Shown one piece after another: positions 1-15,100 of a stretch of DNA of 64,000 nucleotides. The translations under genes and the position numbers were made by a program. Location: NCBI GenBank assembly GCA_002633005.1, contig NMRA01000455.1, positions 110,652-174,651 on the forward strand. Reading direction: 5' to 3'. Below the pieces are notes generated by a model. That model ran no database searches. It worked only from the letters and a program-made list of their open reading frames with translations, and was not told the origin of the DNA. This DNA comes from Phoronis australis. Its lineage: Eukaryota > Phoronida > Phoronidae. Each line of letters opens with the position of its first letter. Positions within the stretch are counted from its first letter, which is position 1.

Positions 1-180
1 GAATGCTCACTTTACTGCCGAAGAAACTCGGCTTGCATCTCGGCTTACTTCGAAGACGATACAAAAACATGTTATTTTTCTCGCGAGACCTACCACGAGA
101 TGGACTCACCAGGAAAAGATGGAAAACCGGGAGAAAATGTTGGAAAGATTCAAAGAATCGGAGTCTTTAAATCGGATGAG
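1..180 (+). CDS. Exon 1 in window: PAN/apple-like segment and short collagen-like run
   Basis: Frame 1 is open from the window edge to a GAG|gtaaat donor at 181. Cysteines at residues 2, 6, 12 and 24 (C-x3-C-x5-C-x11-C) with an aromatic-rich SAYFEDDTKTCYF core look like the second half of a PAN/apple module, a ligand-binding fold of extracellular proteins. Residues 38-46 (GKDGKPGEN) are three Gly-X-Y triplets, perhaps a vestige of a collagen stretch such as the one that precedes the globular domain in CTHRC1. The exon ends in phase 0. The rest of the PAN domain must lie upstream. Confidence 0.72.
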
Positions 181-3100
181 GTAAATTTGCTATTTTGCTT
201 GAACCATCTGTGGCAAAGAAATTTGTTTCATGTGTTTCTATACACATTTTAATGTTTCAAAAGTGCCTTTGGTAAGGAATCAGATGATAGAATATTGAAA
301 AAGTTATGTAACCGTTTATGAAAGAAAATCAAAAGGAATATCATTATAAAAAGTTTGCAAATAACATCCGAAATTTTGCAATAAATTGGTCACACAATGC
401 GGTTTCACGTACTGTGCCAGTTCACGTTTGAGAAATTTCTGATATAAATGTCGCTGCGCAGTTAGTTTGATTCAAAAAGTAAACTGCAAAAAATTTCCCA
501 TTGAATTAGCGTAAAAGAACACTTTTTGTTAAAAAGTGCTACCGCTCCCTAGTAGGCTTGTCATTTAAAATGTTAGCTTCTGATTGCACCACCAACAATA
601 TTATTTACCTTATAAAAAATGTTTTATCCAATACGTAGGACAAACTCAACATAATCTACAACTCGGTTTCGTAATCATAGATTTAACATAATACATAAAA
701 ACATTTCTGATACTATAGGTAATCATTTCTATTCCAAAAACCATACAAATAATAGAAAAACTCCAACACCCCAGTACCCCTCACAGACTCAAAAGAGAAC
801 GATATTGGATAGACAAGCTCAATACAATAGAACCTCATGGATTGAACATAAAAACTTCTTAAAATTTGTCATTGAACTTTTTACGCAAAAATGTATCATA
901 TTCATTACACCATATCTTATATGTCAATTGTCATATAGTGTTTGATTTCACTTTATTTCTGTTTCTGTTGACAAAAGAAGTTATTACATCCGAAAATTTC
1001 AGTTGATCCGTTCTTGTTGTTTTATTTACCTATTTATATTCTTAGTTTCCAAGCAATACAATACGATTGAAAAACATTTTCGGCACCTGAGCTTCAACTC
1101 TGGCGTTCGAGTCATGTGCCAATGTTTTTTGTTTGACTAGATTTTTCATTGATAAAATAGATCTGATGAAACTAAACGGTTTTGAGTATTTCAATAAATT
1201 GTTGTTACCGTGATCTAGCTACTATGTGCCATCAAAACTTATGCTTTGAAAAGCGAATGCATTATGGACCATTTCGTTAAATATGTTGTCAGTTTCATAA
1301 GTTTGCAAAAACTCAGGTTGTGTAAGAAAAGTGTAGGTATTGTGAGCGAAACTGAATAAAAAATAATAAAATTCAAATTAAACCATTCACCTGTACAACT
1401 ATCCTTTATAATTACATTTGGACTGCATTCCATACGTCTTCTAATGTGTTAATGACGTCAATATCAATTACATCATGCATGTCACGAGTTTGCAAGTAAG
1501 TGTTTGTTGTAACAATCGATCAGTGATTAGGCTACAAGGGCATCACTTGACAATCTTTGTAAAGGATTTCCTTAATTAGTGTAATGAACCGGTAACCTAC
1601 TGTCCAGACATTTCTTTCTGCTTAGTGTTGCCTGAAGAGCAACTGTTTGCCCGAATCTATCTTAACGTGCATGCAATTTTTGTTATTTATCGTAGTGACG
1701 TGTATGCATTGTAGAACACCATACAAAAACAAGTCAACTAAACTTTTCACGCAACATCGCCAGCCTCTCTTGGGATTACAAGTCACGGTTAAACACAATA
1801 TAGGCAAGTCCTGAGACAATCTAGTGTCCTTATCAAAAACCTCACAAGAGTTTCCGGATAACTTGGAAACAAGTCTGAAAGAGAACATTTACTTGGAAAC
1901 TTCGTTCTTAAACTATTATACCTGGTGCATACGAAAATAAAATGCATTTCGTCTTCAATTAAATTTGTGTTAGATTCTTTACATAACCCTTCATGTAATG
2001 AAGTTGTCGAAAACCTCTCTTAATTTCACCGCTGATGACGGAATTCATATTCCTATAATTTAATTAGCACTTTCATCTCAAAATCCCAGCAATTTTGCTA
2101 GATATTTTAAGGCTTTTTGTGAGGGGATCATCCAGGAACTTCCGTCTAGTAACGGACGTCTAGACTGTAGCAACAGTAGCGGTTAGGCGACATGGGTGAA
2201 TGTTCTCGTTGGTTTTACATATAGTTTATGATCAGTGCCCAAACTGTGTTTCATAGGGATGTGTTTCAATGGTATGCTAGCTGAACAGAGAAAGACTATG
2301 TTTGGTTTTTAATTTCCCAAAACCGATCGAAAATGGCGAAACTTCAGAGACCAGAGCCATGTTGCTGCCGAAGATGATCGCTGCTGGGTAAAGAAGGGCT
2401 AGCTGTAATTATAAAAATAAGACATGATTTCTCACGAAATCCAAGGTCTTTGTATGTCCGTCACGTACAAACTTACAAAAACAGTGAGAGATAATGAGAT
2501 CACGTAAAATTTTTCGGACTTCTTGCCCCCCCCCCCCNCCCCCTCGGACTGGAACACATGAAGTTCTTGTAGTACAATACTAGCCACATTATCAATTGGA
2601 AGTAGGTGAATAGTTTTAACTTGTTAAAGCAGCGAAAACTTCAAAAATGCAATTGTCATTACTTTTAAGACGGTTTTGTATGTTTTGAGATTGTGGTTTG
2701 ACTTGTAATTTTGATTTATTTAATTATTTTGAGCAAGTTATTCATGCGTGTATACTATATTATTAATTGTAATACATAGTTATCAAATAAAATAATTAAA
2801 TAAAAGCGCATGGTATTATAAAATATGTTAAATAAAAGCATCGGAGTAGTACTTTCGTTTAAGTTTTAAAGAAATCAAAAGATGGTTGCTGGTGGACATG
2901 TATGGAATTTTAAAAATATGATATTGGTGAAGCGTTACAAAATTAACGAGCGCTAACTGGTGAATCATACCAACCAAACGCTGTACCTAATTCAAATAAT
3001 TTAGTGTATCATCCGTGCTGTAGCATGAACGTGTTCGTGTTGTATCTTGTCTTACTCATTTAGCTCTATGAATAAACAAAAACGATCAGCAATATTTAAT

Positions 3101-6100
3101 AACATTAAAATACTGGTCGAATTTGGCTACTTGAAGGCCGTCATTGTTTTTCGTGCGGGCTGTGACGAAATAGGTCTCTATTAAATGATACCAAATGTCG
3201 TTTTACGAAACATCGTTGAATACAATGAATAAAAAACTGCAGCTCAGCTAAGAATTTTCGTAACCAAGTGTCAGGTTATCAATGTCTTTTTATGTACTTA
3301 CACGAAGTGCTTAAAACCTTCACTGCAGTGTCAAAAATAAAAACACTTGCAGTCGGTGAAAAGGTCCGAGTTATACGTCTCGACTGGTTGGCATTTTCGC
3401 TACATTTGCAGTTGCACGGTAAACCACAGGCATAAGTTTCAACTGCCCCCTATCGCATTTTATGAAAATCACAATTACCAACTTGATTTTGGACGCACGC
3501 GGGTATACAGTGTAGTTCTCACGAAACTACTGTTTCAAGAAATGCATGTATCAAACAATTGAAACTACATAAACATTTACGTGTAGTAATTTCATAGGCG
3601 GATCTAAGACGTGGCAAGGTGGTCACATAACAATTTTAGTCGAAGGCGAAATGTTAGCGAAACACCTATGAAGACGGCACTGGTTGCTTTTGTTCCGAAA
3701 CGAATCCAGGTGGGGACTCCCTACAAATTTAACAAAAATGTTGCAGATTATCTATCGGTATTGCCTGCCATCCAGAACACTCTGTGTATTTTCGTAGCCT
3801 CAAATATCCCGCGGCAGTCTTTCATATCTACGCAAGCATTCACAACAGTAAGTCGTGGGACTATGGAAATAGAAATAACATCGAATGCACGGGAATACCA
3901 GGCTGACATGGTAATGGGCTTAAGTAAGAGTTAACGCCACATCTGCGTCTAGTTAAACACCGCTAGCGTGTCGCTAAAAGCCAAGATCTCGCGAGATTCT
4001 TCGAGATATTGCCGTGTATTGTCAAAGAGAACAAGAGATTTTGGCCAATAAAAATAAAACACTTATAGCATTAAGCTCACAGGTCAAATACACACATATC
4101 AACTAATTTTAATTGAGATGTTCTTTTATTTAAAATGGTGGATTGATCCAAGATACAGTACAAGGAGACACGGTATTTTCTTTAGTAATTTCCAAGGCAC
4201 ATTTGTTAATAGGTAGCCATTCCCTTTCAGGCTAATAATAACAATGTGGACTCGAGCACCGAATGTACAAACACCATTTGCGGAGACGGACCTCATGCCT
4301 GCATGAAAGATTGTACCAATAACGTAGGAGTTTGCGTGGGTAAGCCAAAACTCTTTACAACTTGTATTCAATTCTTTGCACGGTTCTACATGAAACCCTG
4401 TATACATGTATTCCAATGGACAAAATTTTTGATCGTACGCACCAGTCGCTACCGACGCTACGGGCTGAGAAGTCACTATTCACTATTGGGGAACCTGGCG
4501 TGCGTTCAGTAACGTATTACCTACGCTAGGACCTAGCTAAAATCTAACTAAAGTCACGTGCTCTGAATTAAAGTACACGGCAATATTTCACGTACTCGCA
4601 AAGTCTTGCTATTTAGCGAGGTCCTAGCGTTACTGAACAGGAGGCGGATGTTAGTCACAATTTTACTTTCGACAAGTAAGTCACCTGCCTGCATGCCCAC
4701 TGCCCAGAAAATGGTACATCTTTTTGGAATTCCATGTTAATATATCGAAGATGCAAATTTGTAGTGTGTAGTGGAGCTCGAGTACTAGTTCATTCTAGTT
4801 ATGGGAGACTGAACTTTGCAAAACCTTGTTGCAATGTTATAAACCATCTGTGTCTTGAAATAGCACAACACCATTCTCATTCTAAGTCATTTAATTACAA
4901 CGAAGCACTCGTTATGCATGTATTTCTTCAGTCACATGTGAATGAGAGTCACTATATCGTATCCTAATCATTAAGTAATTTATCTTTGTAATGCAGACAA
5001 ACTTATTGCATTTTGAATTGAAACCAATAAAAATGGCAATTGGTAAATATTAAGTGCCAGATGTGTAACGTATTGTCCTTGCCTTCTTAATCTGACTTTT
5101 TGAAAAGTACGTCAGTTATGCAATGCATTTTTTACCTCCGCGAAAGAAGGAAGTTTAGTCTAGAACACATAATTTGGTTACATTCACTGAGTAGTTTGCA
5201 AGTCAGCCTTTGTGAATTCTACATGTCGATGGTAAATCATTGCAGCGCCACTGGAAGAGTGTGATGAAGTTCCGGTTGCCAACATACGCCATTATTATTA
5301 CTCGAATTTCGCTTCTGGAACTGACGACGGAACGTTAATGGTAAGACGGCCGATTTTACTTGAACCATATTTTGAATGGTATCACATGTGTATTTACCTT
5401 CATAACTTAATTGCCAATTATAATGAACGGTTATGCTTGTAAGGTGTGAACGAGGAATTGCACGAGTTCTCAAAAAAAACACGTTGGCGTTCCAATACGA
5501 ATTAAGCCATTGCTTGTGTCCTGAGGTCAGTGCTGACTGACGTGATATGTGTATCAAAATCCAGGCGGTCTTTTAAGGTTCCAATGGAACAACTTGTTTA
5601 TTGCGAGGAAACGGTTTTTCATTGGTTTCCGATGATATGATATAAAATGGCTAAATCACATACTAAAAAGCATAAAAGTCTGGTGAATCAGACATTTCCG
5701 TTCTCTCTCAAAGGATCGTGTTCACGGACTGGAGTCCCGCGTCAGGTTGACCTGGTTTTAAAATCACTGGGAACTGTAACCCTTGATCCCTGTTCAAACT
5801 GGAGCATCTGGTTCTCATGTAGACGGCCTCCTTGATTCTTTCTTGATTACCAGTGTTCTTCTCTGTCAAGGATTCTTGTGTTGCACTTGTCGACGGTGTG
5901 TCCAGTGTTGAGAGTTTGTTGTCCTACGCCGGCCTGCCGATAGACCCAGAGCAGTGTACGACCTCATTCCAAAACCAGGTCAATCTCGCTGACGCGGGAT
6001 ATCCAGTCAGTGAACCCCTTATTAGCGAGAGGGCGGAAACGCCTGACTCACAAGACTGTTATGCTTTTTAGTAAGTGATTTAGCAATACAATATTACTTG

Positions 6101-9100
6101 TTTAATCAACCATTGCATTTTTAACATATAATTGCAACATTGTTTCAGACCCAGCATTTCAACAAGCAATATCCCTACACTTCGTTGAGAGTGAGTTTCC
6201 GCGGCGTTCTTCGCGCCAATCATAACTGCGGGGGATGTTGCACCCGCTGGTATTTCACATTCAATGATCAAGAGTGTCCTTCACCTGGCAATATAGAGAT
6301 AGTGTGGTATAATGGAAAGGCAAGGGACGATTATCGACCCGGCCAAGGTAAGATCATGACGGCGTTTCGACGGTCAGAGACATTACCAGACTTAGAGGGT
6401 TGTGAGCGTGTGATATAACATCTATGTTCTTTGTTAACTGCCAATCACAGTCTTTGTCTGATATGACAGCAGGCAGGCTAATTATTTACCAGGCTTATTA
6501 CAGATCACGTGTGAACAAAATCAAACCCAGAGCGAGCTGGTACGTTCGGAAAGAATAGATTGTCGTAACCTCGATTTTATTTGGGCGATTTTGGCGATTC
6601 AAAAACTAAACATGATCACTATTTGACGAGTATTTCAGAAATGATATTGGTTTATGTTCAAATATGTTATGACTTAACTTTTATTTTTAGCAGCACAGCC
6701 CAGTCAGGCTATGATACGATCTAGTTGGAGATTAGAGCAATTATCGAACAAAAGAGAGCTGGCTCTCCAACCCTAAACGCCAGAATGGATTTACGAATAT
6801 TACTAACAGTGTATATAGACTAGAGGTCGGTGTAAATAGACCAAGAGATTTTAATAATAGTTGTAACACGCCACCTCCTCAGAGCGGTTTTAGGAAGTCG
6901 TTTTAGGAAGTCAGAATGGAATTAATCAGTCGTGTAAGATATTGGCTACAGGGATCATTTTCCCAACTAACTTGTTGTTGAGCTATAGAATCGAACAAGT
7001 TGGGAGCAACGGGAAAACGCCGTAATGTTCGCGTGCTTCCCCTCATGTACATTCGGAAACACACGATTTGGTGTTCAATCCGAGAGTTGCAAAACGAAGT
7101 GCAAAAATAGATACATACGGAGCACTCAGGAACTTTCGGAGCCTGAAACGCATCCTCGCAGGTTTTTGTATAATTACGCGGTTCCGATCATCTGTTCAAA
7201 TGGTGTATTTCTGGACTTGCTTGGCTAAGTTTAAACCATGTTTTGGCCAGGAATTGATGGTTTTTGTTTGGTATATTCACACAGTGCCCAGTGGCGGATC
7301 TAGGATATCACAAGGGGGGGCCCAACATTTTGTCCGGCTGTAAGCATTTGCGCAAACCAAACCACGATTGTAGATGCGCATAGCACCGAATGGGGGGAGG
7401 TCGGGAGGGGGGTTTGCCCCCCTCCCGCTCAGGAAATTTTTCTGTTTTCACCTCTAAAAATCAAGCATTTTCCTTGATTCCTGAAGTATTTTCCAAGAAA
7501 AAAAGAAAAAAAAAACAAAACACGGAGAACGTGTCAAACAGGAAAAACTGAACGTACCAAAGACTCGAACTCACGACCTGGGGCACAGAGAGCGCGCGCG
7601 TTACCACTACACCACCACGATTAACTACAACACTCATACTAAAAGACCTACTTGTTTATGGTCCACAGCGTTTGCGCGCGAAACCTGCTTCTTTTCGTAA
7701 TGCTTATTACACGTTTTATATTTTGTGCCATCAATTGTTAACAAATTTGTCGTATTTAAATTAGTCTTCAAATGCCCAAAAGACCAAATCCGTTTTTCGT
7801 GTTGGCAATAATGACGGGATTGCTTTGGAAATCGTCTTAAGATAAGGTTTGACAAAGAGAGTATTGCGAGTTTCTGAGTGATTCACTAAGGCTTCGATTA
7901 AAATTCACATCTTATCAGCAGCTTCTGGTATTTCATCGTCACTCAGGTTCCATTCTCTTTAAAAAATGAAGTAAATTTCCTTCATTGCACAGTGGAGCAG
8001 ACGACGAAAACGGAGTCGTAGTGCGCAGCGCCACAGCCGGTCGCCTGGGATATCGCGGGAGAGCCTATACTTAGCCATNACCATTTCCCTACTCTCTTAC
8101 TGTTTTATTTTTTGCTGCAGCCAAGGGGGGGGGGGGCCGGGCCCCCTGGGCCCCCCCCTAAATCCGCCTATGGTGCCTAATACACCGTTGCTTTGTCGGG
8201 CTGAAGGACACTAGTATTAGTTACTATCCGTTCGGAGTCGCATGAGCATCAGTCGTTAAGAAATAAATCCACGGAAGAAATGTACAAGGCGTTTCGGCTG
8301 CATTCGAACAAGATTCACATGTCCTGACACACCCGAGAGATCATTATATAGCATTAACATCGATACTGCTTTGTTATGATTTGGTCGACTCTAATTAAAC
8401 ATCTTTACCTTCTTCGAGGTGCTGACATCGTCTGCTGATGCCTGCGTGCTGGCGCGGCTACCGCCCCACCAAGCGGCACGCAGGGAACCAGCGAACTCTC
8501 CTCATGGTCAGGGTTTGTTATTTCCACAGTGTCTGATTGGTCAGATCCGAAAAGTGTCATCTGAGGTCCGATCAGTACGAGTGAAAATTTAATAACCAAT
8601 GTCAAATCCAAGTATACCAAGTGACAAATGTTTAGTTGGATGTATCATTAATGCACTCGGTGAACAAATTGAAACCAAGTTAGTATGTACACACCACTAC
8701 TGATGTATGATTGTAGCCGGTAATTTATTATTGAATATTCACTTAAAGCTGCATTTCATCTTCTTTAGCAGGCTAAATTGAAAATCGAATTAGGTCTTTT
8801 ACTCTTATATGATCGGTCTGATAATATTTCTGACCGTGACAGGGTTTCCTTTCCGTTACAATCAAGAACGTCGAAACCACCAGCGACTTATCAAAGCGCT
8901 TCAGAGGTCAGAGTGAGGTCAGAGTGAGGTCAGCTAACCTTAAGCTTATTCTAATACGAAACATGTACGCGTTATCTGTGACATGGAGTCGTAACAAAAG
9001 TAGAAATCTATCGCAGCAAGGAATATAAAACGCAAAATCAAATTTTTGAGCAGTTAAACACTTATTAATGCAACTTTTGGTGACGGCTTCGGTGGCATTC

Positions 9101-12100
9101 TCCAAATGATCCTTCACCGTTACAATGTCTGCCCGCTGGGCGCATTTGAAGATAGCCTATCTGCAGAAAACCCCATGCACTCGAGACAATAGATCAATTA
9201 TGGATCGGAAACAGTAATTTCAATCCGATACCCGGTGACTTAGGAATTTTTTTTCCGCAACCCAGCATTCCAAAGTCACCGACCACTCACTTCAAAGGCG
9301 ACTATTTTCTTAGGTACACCCATGCTAAGAAGCATGCGTTCGAAGCAACCGCCTTTCGCTCTTGTATTTTGCGTGGTCTCGCACGATCTTAAATTTCTTA
9401 ACATCCAGATCTAAATATATTTAATACAGTAATATATTTCTACAAATACTGAGCAACATAATGAATGATGCAAATGGTGCAATTTACTAATTAAAAGACA
9501 TAATGAATTCAATGCCTATCACTTATTAGCAAACCGTCCTTATTTATTATACATACCTTATGTAATACCAAACTGAAATTAATAACAATTTAATATTACT
9601 ACCATTTACCGTTGTGAAATTGGTCTTTTTCTCGGAATAGGGGTGATAAATGGGATCCAAACGAATTTCCAGGTTCTACAAGTTGACCAAAAATCACTTC
9701 TGTTCCTAATAAGGAACGACGCCAACATCATAGAGGTTTAGTAATCAATATGGAATTGCAGTCTCCTCGACTGAACGCGTGTTTACTGCCGCTTTAACTT
9801 TTATAACTTTTGAATAAGTTGGATATTTCAGCGAGCCAAAATCTCATAAGAATGAGTGGAAATGGGCGACCTTTCACTAGAAGTATAAAAGTAATTTTGA
9901 TAATACATATGATATGTGTCCCATATATGTATGACCGGATTGTTAATGATTCACACTATTTATTTATTTATTTATTTATTCATTTATTTATTATTGTGAT
10001 ATTTAAAATGAGGGCCTTCATTATATCTAATGTCTGCTAAATTTTACCATGAAGATGCTATTTGGCGTCGCTCAATCAGCGCGTGAAAGAATAAATGTGT
10101 GCACTGTGAAAAAGAAATGAATAAATACATGCCTTATATCTCCAGTTAGCTAATCTTATAGCCTCTCGTCTGATTTCTCATGTTCTTGCACTATATTTGT
10201 ATCCTGTTCATATTTAGAGAACCATATTGATCCATCATTTAGAAAAAGGTTTTTCACTAATAAAATGTCCTTAGGCTTTGATACATACATGTATAGGCGT
10301 AGCTCGAAAGCTTTCATTGGGTAAACTATTTTTATTACAGTTTAGGGCGTTTCTTTAATTTGTCTTGACTGATCAGGAAAGTGTGTAACGACAGAAATTC
10401 AGGATTATTAAATCAACATTTTAACTTATTCCCTCGTCTCTCTGGTTCATGAAAAATAACAATCTACACATACATCCATTTTTCTCGTCGTTAGTTCTCA
10501 AGTATACCAGAAAGACAACTTTCAAAGCCAGGTACTGTAAAGATAACTGGTCCCTGTCATTTCACGTACGGCAATTACCTATATTGGTGTGATTTTAAAG
10601 CATTAGGAACGAAAACATTCACCACGCGACACAAAATGTTCGGTAGTAAGAACGTGTACAATTTATGCCGAAGTTTTGCAAAGTGGAAGCAGTATAGAAC
10701 AAGAACAACAACAATAGCACTTCATTGGAATTTATACAGAATGAAGTAGGAGTTATTGATTTGCCTACAGAATGGTATGCTTACCTCGGTTGTAATTATT
10801 CAAAATACACACTTATCTTCGCAATACGTGCATACTGATAATCGGATGTTGAAAGCCCTCAAAATAAGCTGTCTCGACTAGATCAGTTAGAGATTACATT
10901 TACAACAAAATGACAGCATTTTTGAAATAAGAAATTAAACAGCTAACGGACTAGTCCACTCTCTAGGTCTCTAAATAAGTGAGGCATTGCTATAAGAAAG
11001 CTGAATGTGCTTTAGCTTGGTCGACCAGTCAGAACTATTCATTTTCGAGATGCTTTCCAGCCATTTGTTCGATACAAAGCATTTACAGACACGTGACTGA
11101 TCACTACGCCTTTTTAGTTGAACTATACAACTGTTTAATATATACTGGGGAACCCAATGTTCGTCCGCCTAAGCATAAAACCGACTTGCTGTTGTACTCA
11201 CCGAATTATTCCACTTCAAAGTTATGATCTGAATAGGATTCGATTTAACTCTCACAGATATACCGCATTCATCGATTCGGAAGTTTTCTTTAATTTGTGC
11301 CGAGTTATTTCAAATGTGCACTGCCTTCGGCAGCCATTTTATTGTGACACCTAAGTTCGTCATATGCTGCCCCCTTTTGTAAAAACTGAGAAACATGCAG
11401 AAAAAGGCCAACGAAGTAATGAAAATTGCAACAGCCTGTTTTTATTGACATAAACTCGATTTGAAGCTTTGATGTTGAGCTCTGCACTGTGGTTTCCAAT
11501 AAAAGCCAATTGGACAACATTTCAATGCAGTTTAATGGTGAATGCGTGAGGCAAAAATGTTAAGAACCCAGCGTATCGCATTTGTCTGCGGATTTTTCCT
11601 TTGGCCTTCTAGATCCTACTAGTGCCTGGGACAAACAGATACATTGCATAAACAAACCCTGGATCATGTTTTGTGTCCCGTCGGAAGAAAATTTAAATTC
11701 GAAAACATCTTCTGAAAACGCACAAAAAAGTGTATTAGTAAAATCTACTGATTTTTAAGTGGTTTTAAAAAACAATCGGTAAACTCACCGATTTTTGTCT
11801 CATTACTTTGATACGTGTCTCTTCCGATAAGTTAGTACCTAACGTGCAGACGAGCACTCCAAATTGGAACGCTAAGTCCCGCGTGGTTGCGCTGCACGCG
11901 AAACAAGATGGCGGACGAACTTTGGAGCCTGACGAAAATAGGTAACCGGACTATATGTTAGGACTCTTTTCTCAATTTCAGTTGACGGCATCTGTGAATT
12001 GACAGTGACTGGTAATGTGGTAATCAAGTTCAGAGTGGGCACTTGTTCCGGTTATGGCGTCGCAGATGCCTACACGGGATGGGGAAGTGGTATCGGAGCG

Positions 12101-15100
12101 TCCATGACGGTGCAAGAAAACGATTTAAGGCGGTCGTTTGGTGAGTTTGCGAGGAATGCCTGGTGTTGCAAAACCCAGATATTCATGTAGATGTATGTTG
12201 CAGCGCAAGAGTTGAGAACTCCTGAGGACTTATTTTCGAAAACCTTTGTGGTAGTCCTCTTCCGTTGTGAAAATAATTACGTCATAAATTTGTTTTAAAT
12301 GACTTGTTCATTGTCCCATGCACTCTCGAAGTTCTCGTCAAGGAGTGTCGCAAAACAAAACAACTTTCCAGGCTCTCCTCCACCATGTATAGGAATAAAC
12401 GTGTAAACCAAGGCATGCGCACTGGTGCCTGTCGTTCATCATCATTCCACAGGTTCGTTTTCCCAGGTAAATGTACATGTAGGTGGCGTTGTGGCAGCAG
12501 GTACGAGTACGACACCCTCCACGCGGTTCTTACTCAGATTTTACAACGCTAGTAGTGGTCTTCCATTCGATTTAGTCCTGTTTTCAAATCACACGCAACA
12601 CCTTTGTGTGACATGCTTTTTAAGAACTTCGTGAAGCGGTTCAGGTATTGCTTTTTTCACAGACACCAGCCTGCCAACTTACGGAGGTAATGCAGGTGGT
12701 TCATCGTGCAGGTTCCCGTTCGTTTACAAAGGCAAGTCGTACAACGCGTGTACCGACACGGATCACGGACAGCCGTGGTGCTCGACCACTCCTAATCACG
12801 ATCACGACCGCAGATGGGGTAATTGTCCAGGTGAGGAATCAAACCTTGCAGTGTTTTGGAACTGTGAGTTGCCATTAAATTTGCATCTTTGCATCTGACG
12901 ACCAATTACCAGATCCTTTCCCGAATGCCAGTAACTTTCTCTTTATTTTGTTTGTCGTTAAGTGTTAGTTTACTTTTTCTGGTTAACCACCAAAACCGAT
13001 ACTAATATCGCCGTATTTAGTCCCATGCATCTACTTGTGTGAGCTGTGCTTCATATCTGAAATTAGGCAGATGTGCCTATTGGCAGCAATTTTTGTTCGC
13101 CACGTGGGCGCACACCCTATACCTACTCATATTCTTGTACGATGTCAGAGTTCCAATAGTATATATAGTAATAATTGGGTGCCATTGAGGAAAACAACTG
13201 AAGTACGAGCTAAGATGATATTGAGATGGTGTCTTTATACTTAACACCGGGTGAGTTAACTGCCACCCGCCTACAGACATGATCAAAATACGGAGTCGGT
13301 ATGCCGCTCAGATTTTTGTTGGAAATTTTGATTAGGTACCGACATTCCAGATGCGCTCATGCACTGCCAAGGGAATTTTACATAGCGTACGACAGGATAT
13401 TTAACCGAAGTAAGAGCGTTCATTTAGTCATAAGCACACATGAAAAGCATGAAGTGTATGTTTCCTCCTCTTAGGAAAATGTCCAAAACTGTCAAGGTTC
13501 AACATCAAGCAATATTCGTGGACGGGCTCCAGTGGAACGGACGATGGTGACATTTATGTAAGTTTCCGGGCCGAGCTTTGCCAGTGTAATAAATCGTAAG
13601 CAGACTTAACTTTTCGATGGTTTCTACAAAATTAATGCTCAACCCGTTTACTCGAAATCGATCTCGAAATCTCTTTAATAACTCAAAAGAAGTGTCCATG
13701 ATTCTGTGTTCGAAGTTTTTAGGGTTTACGTGGATGACTTTATAATCCCATTTTGCACGAAGGAATTAAAAGAAACGATAATTTTCCAATTTTGCTCGTC
13801 GCAAGAAGTCGTCCTTTATAGTCACAAGGGAACACTGCAGATGAAGTTAACTGTAAAATCCGAAAGATGACTTAAGACTCCACCTAAAGTCCGGAAACTG
13901 CTTTATCCGAGCATGTGCACTTCAATAATTAATGGCGGTTGCTACAAAAATTATTCCAATTGGTGCCTTTTTACGTGTTACTAGTAAGCGAACATTGATT
14001 GCTAATGTACTGTACTGCACAAGGTCGGTTTTGAAGCCAAGGCATATCCCCGCCACTACAATTAAACCTCATAACCTGTACATATGGTGTCAAATTGACG
14101 AGTGCTTTTATAAGGACTCCATTTCAAACAGAAACGCAAGAAAACTTTACGACTTTGTGGTGTCGCTAGAAGTCACACTATGTTCGCGAGACCGGCTCTA
14201 CCGCAGTTCGGCTCACTAAGCACTGCCAAATTATGTCTCAGGAATCTATGCCACTTTGTGATTCACTCAGAAATAGTTTGCGAAGAAAGAGCCATTTTTT
14301 AACGCAGAGTTTTGAGGAACGTTTTTGAGTTTGACAAAAGTTATGAGTAAGGAGAGCAGCAGCGATAATGGGCAATGATGCTAACTTGAAACTACTTTTG
14401 GTGCACTTAATTACAAGATAATATGTGTTGTCGACTTATCATCATGACCCCATGTGGTAACTTTTGGAAATAAATCTAGGCAGAAAGATAATACATGTAC
14501 ACGTTAAGTGTTGCTTACAACGCGCAAGTAAATGGGCCATAAGCTTCATAACTAAAATCTACGCGCGTACTGATGAACAACTCAAAGGCAAGATTCCGTG
14601 TTACGTGTTTAAGTGACCTGAATAATTCTTGTTTTATACTACATGAAGTTCTTTGGGACGGTGATATTTTCAAGTCTTCCAGGTTTCCGACCCAGTGAGA
14701 TAAATAGCAGTTCTGAAAACAGTAATGTATTTATTCCAGACCTTCTACTACAACAAAAGATCCGCGGACACGGCCATTCGAGTTTTGTTCCAGGCCACCA
14801 TATACCTGTACCAGCATGGCGCCTTGCGTTACTCCATTAGGTTTGACGGCAACGACTGTACAAACCCAGGCTCGATAAATGGAGCATACGCTCACTTGGA
14901 CTCCAATGTTGTCGATGACATTCATGATGGTACAGGGGCAAGTAAGTGGCGCTAGAACCTGTGTTACTGTGCTCGCGCGACTGTTTTCAAACTGTTACTG
15001 AACACCGTAGCTCTTCAGAGAGCCACTACCTCGGCACATTGTTGTACGCCACCTGTCAGAAACCAGTGCTACTCAAATGTGTTGGCTCTTCTTAGGGTTT

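Noticed and set aside
3611-3934. 107-codon plus-strand ORF in intron 1 of the CTHRC1-like gene
   Set aside because: No motif and no splice-site support; exons 1 and 2 join in phase without it.
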